Shown in pieces: positions 44,530 to 51,861 of a stretch of DNA of 64,000 nt (position 1 is its first letter; every line of letters begins with the position of its first letter). The notes under the pieces are model-generated. The model saw only the letters and a program-made list of their open reading frames with translations, searched no databases and was not told the origin of the DNA. Made by a program: the position numbers and the translations under genes. This stretch comes from Phycisphaeraceae bacterium (GTDB lineage: Bacteria > Planctomycetota > Phycisphaerae > Phycisphaerales > Phycisphaeraceae): the NCBI GenBank assembly GCA_029260655.1, contig JAJDCU010000071.1, positions 18,548 to 82,547 on the forward strand, in the 5' to 3' direction.

Positions 44530-46943
44530 GCGGCGGCTCGTGCGCTAGGGGTCAGCGGCGTGGGTGGATTCAGGCGAGTCCGATCCGGGACTGTGACGCC
44601 GAACGATTTCTCATAGGTTGTTTCTAAGTCCGCGACCAACTCGGCTGTCCTGGCCTTGAGATAGCGTGAGCGCTGACGGCGTTGGCCAATTAGGTCGTTC
44701 AACTGCTTACTGGCATGCTCGGGGTCAAGTTCCTGCCAGCGCTGAGACCATTGGCCGTATCCGACCCGCCTGACCAGTGCCGCAACCTTGCCGTCTTCGC
44801 CGGTGTAGTCGATCGAAAGCATCGGCACCCCCAGGGCCATGCAGAACAGGTGCCCGTGGTAGCGCATCGCCACCGCGGCATCGGCCCCTGCGAGCCGCTC
44901 AAGTAGATCGTTGAGGCTCAGATACCCACGTTCAACCCGAGCCCGCGTGTGATCGGTAAACGCCTCCGCGATCTGGCGGTTGAATAGCCGATCGTCCCCG
45001 CCCAGCCACAGCGCGTGCATCGCAAGCAGCTCAACGGTCGTGTTGTGCTGCTTGGCGGCTGATTCGAAGACGCGGGCCAGTTGCCGGGTAGAGTCTTGAT
45101 TACGTACTTCCAGTTCGTCTCGGGTTATATCAGCGACGTATTCACAGGTGTTGGCCCGGACCAGTCCGATCAGGCGGGGCGTGGTGTGTTCACGCGCGAT
45201 CGAGGCCTCCTGATTTCGCCCCCAGCGGTAGAGATACCGTAGAGCCGGGTCGCATCCGATGCCTAGCTTGTGTGGCGCACCCAGTTGCACCGCGTAGTCG
45301 TAGCTTTCACGGTCCCGAACGAAGCCTGCGGTGGTCATTTTCAGGATCGCGGCCGCTTGAGATTTGACGCGTTGGTTATGGAAGGGTCCAACGCCGCACC
45401 CGAAGATCACACGGGCTTTCCAGCAATCGTTTGCCCTGCAAAAGAGGCGGTAGACGTGCTCGGTTTCGCCGATGTCCTCCAGGGGGCCGCCGCCCATGAT
45501 GACCGCGTCGGCCTTCTCGACCACGCCGGACTCAGCGGCGCTTGTCAGGTCCACCAGATCGATGTCCCCGAGTTCCGGCATCTCGCGCAGGGTCTGCAAG
45601 CTCACCTTACGGTCGATCGTGGTGAGAGTGATCATGCAGTCGCGGCTGTGGGTTCGGATGAAGTGGACCAGCTCGCCGAGGATGGCCTTGTCGCCCTGGG
45701 TCTCCGTGCCGTACCAGCCGGTGATGACGACGTGTTGCCATCGCGCGGGGTGGGGACGCGTGGGGTGTGTGATTGTGTTGGGCGTGAGGTCGGTTTGCCG
45801 GGCCTGTCCTTCGGCGCGATGTAGCGCTGCCCGCCGCCGCCAGGGCTCGGTGACTTCATCGATCGCGTCTTGGACCATCTCACGGATCGGTGTTGGGCCC
45901 AGCAGATCATGCCGGCAGTCGTCGCAGTGGTTCTTGATGATCTCTCTTCGGTGCCTCAGGCCTTGCTTATAAACTGACTTAGCGCTTTGGCTCAGCGCCG
46001 AGCCGATGACCGGGCTCTTGACCGAGCAGTAGCTCAGGTCGCCGCGGGTATCGAGTGTGACGCCCTGGGTCTGCCAGTGGCACCCAGCCGATCGCGGTGA
46101 GCCGAAGGCGATCTGGTCGACCAGGCTCTTGTAGAACCGCCGCTGCGCCCCGCCGACGCGCTCGTCGCGCGACAGCTTGTCGAAGAACATCGTCAGGTGA
46201 AACCACTGCTGCGGGGTCAGCGGATTCAGGAGATCGTAGCCCTCGTTGTAGACACGTCGGATCTCCACGCCCAGACGGAATTCGAAGTCGTCGACGCCGT
46301 GCTCGTTGCACCATTGAAGCAGGTCGTCGGCTCCGTCGCAGTTGGTTTTAGTGAGCGTGCAGCCGATCGAAACCGGGACGCCGTTATCTCTCAGCGTATC
46401 GATGACTATGACGGCGGACGCGAAGTTGCCCGGGACGCCCCGGTTACGGTCGTGGTCCTCGCCGACGCCGTCGAGCGATACACTGACGCTCAGACGCTTA
46501 TTCTGTGACGTCGCCACCTCGCTCACCGCCAGGATCCGCTGGGTCACGTCCTTGTCGCGGATCGCGTTGGTGATGATGTGAAGCTCTTTGAGCTTGGGAA
46601 GCTCTCGTACAAGCACGGATGCAAGCTCGGGCAGGTCTTTGCGGAGCGTCGGCTCACCACCGTTGAGCCCGACGAACGAGACCTCGGTAAACAGCGGATC
46701 GCGCAGGATGGTTGTCAGCTCGTCTGCTGTCAGTTCGTGATCGCGCTTCTTCTGCCAGATATTGCACATCGTACAACGCGAGTTGCAGATATCGTTGACG
46801 GGGAGCTGGATGACGGTCGGCTTGGGTGGGATGCGCTGTGCGATCCTGCGTCGCGTGGCTTCGGCAGCGGCGCGCGACAGCATCAGGCCACCTCGTTTGG
46901 CGGCCCCGGCGACGGTCCGTGCTTGGCCGATCACACTGCTCAT
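44526..46943 (-). CDS. Fusion: radical SAM/SPASM enzyme + polysaccharide pyruvyl transferase
   Basis: 805 residues in one uninterrupted frame. Residues ~40-350 are a radical SAM domain: C53-x3-C57-x2-C60, the GGEPT motif (95-99) and SVSLDGVGEDHDRNRG. A SPASM-like C-terminal part carries C288, C306 and the C340-x2-C343 pair, which could bind a second FeS cluster. Residues ~404-770 are a CsaB/WcaK-type pyruvyl transferase: GTETQGDKAILGEL, MGGGPLED, CDPALRYLY and MRYHGHLFCMALGVPMLSIDY. The second domain would move pyruvate from PEP onto a sugar as a ketal. The first probably modifies a sugar or another substrate by radical chemistry. Both neighbours overlap by 4 bases. Confidence 0.88.
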   Translation of the reverse strand: MSSVIGQARTVAGAAKRGGLMLSRAAAEATRRRIAQRIPPKPTVIQLPVNDICNSRCTMCNIWQKKRDHELTADELTTILRDPLFTEVSFVGLNGGEPTLRKDLPELASVLVRELPKLKELHIITNAIRDKDVTQRILAVSEVATSQNKRLSVSVSLDGVGEDHDRNRGVPGNFASAVIVIDTLRDNGVPVSIGCTLTKTNCDGADDLLQWCNEHGVDDFEFRLGVEIRRVYNEGYDLLNPLTPQQWFHLTMFFDKLSRDERVGGAQRRFYKSLVDQIAFGSPRSAGCHWQTQGVTLDTRGDLSYCSVKSPVIGSALSQSAKSVYKQGLRHRREIIKNHCDDCRHDLLGPTPIREMVQDAIDEVTEPWRRRAALHRAEGQARQTDLTPNTITHPTRPHPARWQHVVITGWYGTETQGDKAILGELVHFIRTHSRDCMITLTTIDRKVSLQTLREMPELGDIDLVDLTSAAESGVVEKADAVIMGGGPLEDIGETEHVYRLFCRANDCWKARVIFGCGVGPFHNQRVKSQAAAILKMTTAGFVRDRESYDYAVQLGAPHKLGIGCDPALRYLYRWGRNQEASIAREHTTPRLIGLVRANTCEYVADITRDELEVRNQDSTRQLARVFESAAKQHNTTVELLAMHALWLGGDDRLFNRQIAEAFTDHTRARVERGYLSLNDLLERLAGADAAVAMRYHGHLFCMALGVPMLSIDYTGEDGKVAALVRRVGYGQWSQRWQELDPEHASKQLNDLIGQRRQRSRYLKARTAELVADLETTYEKSFGVTVPDRTRLNPPTPLTPSARAAA

Positions 46944-48025
46944 GCGGCTACTCGTGGGCGTTTAGCCATCTCCTTGGGCTGCTCAGTTCTCGTGGGCGAC
47001 TTGGCTGACGTCTCGATCCGGGGGGTGGCGAAGACGGCAAGCCCAGCGCCCATTCCGGCGGCTCGCATCAATGGGTAGGCGGCGGTGAAGACCGCGGCCC
47101 GCATCAGGTCCACGCGACGACGCACCCGCCAAAACGACTTCGAGGTCGGGCGCGGGATGTTCGGCCAAAACGTGCGGTGCCCCAGCGGGTAGTCGAATTG
47201 ATCGATCACGCGCCAGCCCGTCCGTTCGACCAGGGTCCGCAGGTTCTCCGACCGGAAGGCGTAGTAGTGGGTCTCATCCTTGTCGATCGCCAGCGGGCGG
47301 GCGGCACAGAGCTTCATCAGCGAGCCCTGTTGGTAGTGGTCTCTGTAGACCCCGTGCCAGTATGGCCCCGCACCGGGATGAAGCAGGTGTTCGAGGCTTC
47401 GGTTGTTGTCGGTCTCGATCACGATCACCCCACCGGGCTTGCAGACCCGGCTTGCCGAACGCAGGACCTCGTCCGGCTGGTGGCAGTGCTCTATCACGTG
47501 CCGGAAGAAGACCAGGTCGTACCGCCGATGGTTATCGGGGTCATCCGCGAACACGCCCATCGGCTGCGAAACTGTCTTAATGCCTAACGGTTTGTTCAGC
47601 GGCTCGGCGAATTGGATAGAGACCGGGTCCCGATCCAGGTAGGTCACATCCAATCCGCTGCGGGCGAACGCGCGCGAGTAGTAGCCCATGCCCCCGCCCA
47701 GATCCAGCATCGTGGTCACGTGCTGTCCGAGCTTGGCGAAGTGGTCGAGATAGCCCCTGACAGCGCCGGCGACCTGCTGTTCGTATACCGGGTCCAGCCG
47801 CTTGGTCTGTTGGGCGTACATCCCGTGCCCGTCTTCGGGTTCGGCCGTCATATCCGGCAGGGGCAGCAGCCGGCGCAGTTGGCAGCCGGTGCAACGGTAG
47901 ATCGTGCCCTTGTTACCGACACCGGTGAACATCAATCTGTGCGTGGTTACCGCGCCGCAGCAGGGGCAGTCGGTGGTGACGGCGTCGTCCGTCTCGATCG
48001 AGCTGTTGGCTGGTGTGGGTGTCAT
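46940..48025 (-). CDS. Class I SAM methyltransferase with N-terminal zinc-ribbon-like Cys motif
   Basis: 361 residues. Residues ~20-50 have CPCC and CTGC pairs (CPCCGAVTTHRLMFTGVGNKGTIYRCTGC), a small zinc-ribbon seen in type-23/13 sugar methyltransferases. Motif I is MLDLGGGMGYYSRAFARSG, motif II DVTYLDRD, and YDLVFFRHVIEHCHQPDEVLRSASRVCKPGGVIVIETDN follows. The domain order resembles TylM-like or TDP-sugar C/O-methyltransferases. A hydrophobic C-terminal stretch (AAVFTAAYPLMRAAGMGAGLAVFA, residues ~310-335) is unusual and may touch the membrane. Start ATG 48025; no strong ribosome site. Confidence 0.85.
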   Translation of the reverse strand: MTPTPANSSIETDDAVTTDCPCCGAVTTHRLMFTGVGNKGTIYRCTGCQLRRLLPLPDMTAEPEDGHGMYAQQTKRLDPVYEQQVAGAVRGYLDHFAKLGQHVTTMLDLGGGMGYYSRAFARSGLDVTYLDRDPVSIQFAEPLNKPLGIKTVSQPMGVFADDPDNHRRYDLVFFRHVIEHCHQPDEVLRSASRVCKPGGVIVIETDNNRSLEHLLHPGAGPYWHGVYRDHYQQGSLMKLCAARPLAIDKDETHYYAFRSENLRTLVERTGWRVIDQFDYPLGHRTFWPNIPRPTSKSFWRVRRRVDLMRAAVFTAAYPLMRAAGMGAGLAVFATPRIETSAKSPTRTEQPKEMAKRPRVAA

Positions 48026-48075
48026 CTTGGTCGTCTGCGCTATTTTCGTGTTACGGTTTGGGCGATGTCAGGCGA

Positions 48076-49431
48076 TCAGGCGGCCGCGGCGACGGAGGCC
48101 GATCTTTCGCAGCACAGCATGACGCGTGGCTCCCGGTTGGACGGGTGCACGGTGATCCGGTTGAAGTAGGGGGCGAGTGCGGCCTTGAAATTGTTCAGGG
48201 TGTACCACCGGTACGCATCGGTGTACCACAGGGCGACGTGGCGATCTTCCTTCGGGATAAACTCGACCAGGAGCGTTTTACCGGTGAACCCGTCAAGGGT
48301 CCTGGCGATCTGTTTGAAGTCCATCCCGGCCTTGAAAACCAGGTGGTGCGTGATCGCCAGAGCGAAGACCAGGTCGGCGTTTAGCCGTGCAAAGGCGTCG
48401 GGGAACACTTCGTTTGGGCCGTGCGGCGGGGTCGGCCTGGTGAAGTCCTGGCTGACCGTGAGGATGTCCAGCCGCTGTTCTTTGGCTTGGCGGTAGAGGT
48501 GGGCCAGGCAGGTCTCGTCGTTGTCGGTGGCGACGACCGTGCAGCCGTGTTGTGCCGCGAGCATGGAGAACCAGCCGGCGTTGGCGGCAAGGTCCAGCAC
48601 GGTCCGGGGCTCAACCCGGCGGAGCACCTCGTCGGCGACCACATGCTTGCCGGTCCACGCGGCCCGGTCTTCCAGACAGACGTGCTCGTTGTAGTAGTCC
48701 GACCACTGGGTTGTCGGCTCGGGTAGCTCGACACGGTCCAGGTAGTCCCGGAGCTTTATCAGGGCGCTTGTCCTGGGCTCAACGGCGCCTGGGAGCATCG
48801 TCAGACTTTGCCAGTACCTTGCAAGCCGTTGTTTGCGCCCGACGATGCCCACTAATTCCCTGTCGGTGACGCCCCAGCGGTTGAAATCGGCCATCTGCCG
48901 GCGTGCAGGTTCGGCGTGCCCGCGCACAAGAAGGAACAGGGGGTTGATAAACGTCTTGATAAACTCGCCCTGACCGCGCCAGGGGGTGCCGGGCTTGGCT
49001 GGGACGAAAGACCCGAAGTCGATGAAGTGAGGCGTCGGGCCTTCGAACAGGACGTTCCAGGGGTGGGCGTCGAGCAACTCAAAGCCCATCGTGTCCAGTT
49101 CGATCGCCAGGTCGATGGTCAGCTTCGCGGCGTCCAGGAGCATCGGGGCGCACCACTCGAACCCGTATGTGACGCGGGGCAGCTCGCGGTGGCGCAGGAC
49201 CAGGCCGGCGCCTTGAAGTTCGATGTCGGCGATGCCGGTATCGATCAGCCCGATGTCGAATAGCCGGGTGCATCGCGGGTCTTCGAGAAGGCGTCGGTAT
49301 ATCGGGGCGATGTCGCTGTTGATCGCGCGGTACAAGCCGCCTTCCCATCGGAAGACCCGGCCGTGGGGATCGGCCATCGAGGCCGGCTCGAACGCCACCT
49401 GTTCGCGTGTCAGTGTTACAGCTTGCGTCAT
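48076..49431 (-). CDS. Methyltransferase with N-terminal kinase-like segment (NoeA-like)
   Basis: 451 residues from ATG 49431, with AGAGG upstream; the frame to 49752 runs through the promoter region and is not supported. In the N-terminal half LLDAHPWNVLFEGPTPHFIDFGSF has the D-x4-N...DFG spacing of phosphotransferases (APH/kinase fold). The C-terminal ~200 residues are a class I methyltransferase: VLDLAANAGWFSMLAAQHG, VVATDNDETCLAHLY and ADLVFALAITHHLV. This arrangement recalls nodulation protein NoeA-type methyltransferases. First gene of the operon that runs to 36954. Whether the kinase-like half is active is unknown. Confidence 0.82.
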   Translation of the reverse strand: MTQAVTLTREQVAFEPASMADPHGRVFRWEGGLYRAINSDIAPIYRRLLEDPRCTRLFDIGLIDTGIADIELQGAGLVLRHRELPRVTYGFEWCAPMLLDAAKLTIDLAIELDTMGFELLDAHPWNVLFEGPTPHFIDFGSFVPAKPGTPWRGQGEFIKTFINPLFLLVRGHAEPARRQMADFNRWGVTDRELVGIVGRKQRLARYWQSLTMLPGAVEPRTSALIKLRDYLDRVELPEPTTQWSDYYNEHVCLEDRAAWTGKHVVADEVLRRVEPRTVLDLAANAGWFSMLAAQHGCTVVATDNDETCLAHLYRQAKEQRLDILTVSQDFTRPTPPHGPNEVFPDAFARLNADLVFALAITHHLVFKAGMDFKQIARTLDGFTGKTLLVEFIPKEDRHVALWYTDAYRWYTLNNFKAALAPYFNRITVHPSNREPRVMLCCERSASVAAAA

Positions 49432-49478
49432 CGTCCAATAACCTCTGAGACTTCCTAGACCTCTTACGTAATCGATAC

Positions 49479-49488
49479 AACCGTTACA
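49479..49488 (-). promoter_or_regulatory. TGTAACGGTT element before the glycan operon
   Basis: The minus strand reads GGATGTAACGGTTGTATCGATTACG; the element starts 57 bases before ATG 49431. TGTAAC resembles the -35 box of some ECF sigma factors, and CGTA occurs 14 bases further on. Confidence 0.45.
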
Positions 49489-49583
49489 TCCGTCATCGAC
49501 CACACCCGACCCCCTCTTGAGGGCGGTGTCCGGTATGCGTGGGGTGTCGTTATCGGATAGTGGAAGGGCGCTTCGCCGGCGGT

Positions 49584-50837
49584 CTAAGCCGCGTTGTGCC
49601 GCCACCGCTGGGGCAGCAGGAACAGTGAGTCCCGGCGGTCGAAGCCTCGACCGGTCTTGTAGACGTCGGCGGGCTCGATCCCGAAGCTGGTCGCCTGCGA
49701 GACGTGGTCCGCCATCTCCTCGCCGAGTTGGACCGCGACATTGACGTAGCAAACCCCGGCGGTCGCCAGCAGCGGCCCGGTCTCGCAGACGACCTCGCCT
49801 TGGGCGGGCAGCGACTCGGGGAGTTGAGCGGTCACCTGCGTGTCCAGGCGAAACAGCGGCTGATTCATCGGGTCGTAGATCCCCACCAGGAAGCGAGGGC
49901 GGCTCAGCTTCTTATCGCTCTCATAGCGGATCGTGACGCGCAGCGGGTCTCCGCTTTGGATGAATTGGTTTTCGGGGTTCTCTGCGTTCTGTATCGAGAT
50001 CCCGGTCAGTCGGACGTCGCCGCTGCCGGCGCGGTCCTGGCGGTCACGCAGCGCGACCGGGGCCTGTTCGTTGCCTCGCTGAAGGTAGCGCTGCACCGCC
50101 TGCTCGGTGTCGCCGATGAAGGTAGCCCGGCCGCCTTCCAGAAGGACCGACCTGTCGCAGAGGGTCGAGACCGCCGCCATGTTGTGGCTGACGAATACAA
50201 CCGTCCTTCCCTGCTTGGCGACATCGCCCATCTTCCCCAGGCATTTGCGCTGAAACGCGGCGTCCCCGACGGCCAGCACCTCGTCGATCAACAGGATCTC
50301 CGGCTCCAGGTGCGCCGCGACCGCGAACGCCAGCCGGACGTACAGCCCGCTGGAGTAGCGTTCGACCGGGGTGTCCAGGACCCGGCCGACCTCGGCGAAG
50401 TCGACGATCTCGTCGAAATGCCGCTTGATCTCGGCCCGCTTCATCCCGAGGATCGCGCCGTTGAGGAAGATGTTTTCCCGCCCGGTCAACTCGGGGTGGA
50501 ACCCGGTCCCGACTTCGAGCAGGCTCCCGACCCGGCCGCAGAGGGTGACCTGGCCGTGGGTCGGGTCGGTGATCCGCGAGAGGATCTTCAGGAGGGTGCT
50601 CTTGCCCGCGCCGTTTCGGCCGATCAGCCCGAGAACCTCGCCGGGTTGTACATCAAACGCCACATCACGTAGCGCCCAGAACGCGTCACCGTTTTCGGCT
50701 CTCTCGCCCCCGCCCCGTCGCATCCTCCCAGCTATCTCTGCTAAACGCTGGCGCAGCGTCGCCGCCTGCCCCAACCGGTAGCGTTTAGATAGGTTCTCGA
50801 CCTGGATTACGGGTTTTGTCATCGGTTGCTCAGTCAT
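49584..50837 (-). CDS. wzt: Polysaccharide ABC exporter ATPase with C-terminal glycan-binding domain
   Basis: 417 residues from ATG 50837, overlapping the permease stop (TAATG); ATG 50822 is an alternative. Walker A GRNGAGKST (about residues 73-81), the family signature YSSGLYVRLAFA, Walker B EILLIDEVLAVGD and the H-loop VVFVSHNMAAV are present. Residues ~250-390 add a beta-sandwich (VRLTGISIQNAEN, LRVTIRYESDKKLSRPRFLVGIYD, GVCYVNVAVQLG) that fits the Wzt carbohydrate-recognition domain, which reads the modified end of a finished chain. This predicts that a terminal cap, such as a methyl group, governs export of the polymer made by the next operon. Confidence 0.93.
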   Translation of the reverse strand: MTEQPMTKPVIQVENLSKRYRLGQAATLRQRLAEIAGRMRRGGGERAENGDAFWALRDVAFDVQPGEVLGLIGRNGAGKSTLLKILSRITDPTHGQVTLCGRVGSLLEVGTGFHPELTGRENIFLNGAILGMKRAEIKRHFDEIVDFAEVGRVLDTPVERYSSGLYVRLAFAVAAHLEPEILLIDEVLAVGDAAFQRKCLGKMGDVAKQGRTVVFVSHNMAAVSTLCDRSVLLEGGRATFIGDTEQAVQRYLQRGNEQAPVALRDRQDRAGSGDVRLTGISIQNAENPENQFIQSGDPLRVTIRYESDKKLSRPRFLVGIYDPMNQPLFRLDTQVTAQLPESLPAQGEVVCETGPLLATAGVCYVNVAVQLGEEMADHVSQATSFGIEPADVYKTGRGFDRRDSLFLLPQRWRHNAA

Positions 50838-51715
50838 TAAACCACGTCCGCAAATCTCCGCTCCAGCTTCGCGAACCAGACCAGGCCGACCACCAGCGTG
50901 AGCGCGGCCACGGTCGTTGAGACCGCCCACGAAGCGTAATTGATCGGCTGGCTGAGGATCACGCCGCGGAACGCGTCGATTGTCCCGGCCATCGGGTTGA
51001 GGTCCATCAGCCAGCGGTAGCGCTGCGGTACGAATTCAAGATCGTAGATGACCGGTGTCATGAAGAACCAGAGCTGAAGCATGAATGGGACCACGTAGCG
51101 GAAGTCCCGGTAGCACACCGTCAGGCTTGCCAGCAGCACGCCCACACCCAACACGGCGAGCATAGTCGAGAGGATCAGCAGCGGTATCAGCACGACGCCG
51201 GTGGTGACCGGCACGCCGAACCAAGCCATGAGCCCGATCAGCACACCGAACGCCAGCGCGTAGTCGATCACGGGAACCAGCGTCGCGGACAGCGGCAGCA
51301 GCAGTCTTGGGAAATAGACCTTGCTCATGATGTGTGCGTTGCCGACCAGGCTGTTGCTCGACGCGGTGACGGCGTTGGCGAAGAGTGTCCACGGCAGCAG
51401 CCCGGCGTAGAGGAATACCGGGTAGGGCACACCGCCGACCTTGTCCGCCATGCCTAAGACCCGGCCGAAGAAGATGTGCAGCACGACCATCGTCGCCAGC
51501 GGCTGGATCACCGCCCAGGCGATACCGAGGAACGTTTGCTTGTACCGAACCCGCAGGTCGCGCATCGCCAGGACCCACGCCAGGTCGCGCCGCCGCCACA
51601 GCTCGATCGGGTCCAAGGCCCCCATGCCGCGTTGGGGCTTGATGACCACGACGTCAACAGGACGGGCGTTGTCCCGTGGCGGCAGGGCAAGTGGGTTTGA
51701 GATCGTGCTGGACAA
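50837..51715 (-). CDS. wzm: Polysaccharide ABC exporter permease
   Basis: 292 residues with six membrane helices of the ABC-2 type. DLAWVLAMRDLRVRYKQTFLGIAWAVIQPLATM is the family's N-terminal interfacial segment, and PRLLLPLSATLVPVIDYALAF and YAGLLPWTLFANAVTASSNSLVGNAHIMSKVYFP are typical of Wzm/TagG. The start is TTG at 51715 with GGGAG seven bases upstream. It pairs with the downstream Wzt to push a lipid-linked polysaccharide across the inner membrane. The unit lies just upstream of the glycosylation operon. Confidence 0.93.
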   Translation of the reverse strand: MSSTISNPLALPPRDNARPVDVVVIKPQRGMGALDPIELWRRRDLAWVLAMRDLRVRYKQTFLGIAWAVIQPLATMVVLHIFFGRVLGMADKVGGVPYPVFLYAGLLPWTLFANAVTASSNSLVGNAHIMSKVYFPRLLLPLSATLVPVIDYALAFGVLIGLMAWFGVPVTTGVVLIPLLILSTMLAVLGVGVLLASLTVCYRDFRYVVPFMLQLWFFMTPVIYDLEFVPQRYRWLMDLNPMAGTIDAFRGVILSQPINYASWAVSTTVAALTLVVGLVWFAKLERRFADVV

Positions 51716-51765
51716 CCGCTGACTCCCGGCGCAACTGCGCCTCGTCGGCCGGGCGAAAATCGCCT

Positions 51766-51775
51766 AACCGTTACA
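51766..51775 (-). promoter_or_regulatory. TGTAACGGTT element before wzm
   Basis: The minus strand reads GGCTGTAACGGTTAGGCGATT; the element starts 60 bases before the TTG start at 51715. Same core and spacing as at 49479 and 53572. Confidence 0.45.
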
Positions 51776-51861
51776 GCCGGCAAGACCGGCACAGGCTGTA
51801 TCGACGGATCACGGTTGTTACTTAAGCGCAGGGCGGCGGCGGTGTGGTCTGATAACCCCGA

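Noticed and set aside
48051..48071. TGTTACGGTTTGGGCGAT on the plus strand between two methyltransferase genes
   Set aside because: It resembles the glycan box, but points away from the minus-strand genes and no plus-strand gene follows.
49432..49752. N-terminal extension of the methyltransferase at 48076
   Set aside because: The added 107 residues overlap the 3' end of wzt and the TGTAACGGTT box and are Arg-rich, whereas ATG 49431 has a ribosome site.
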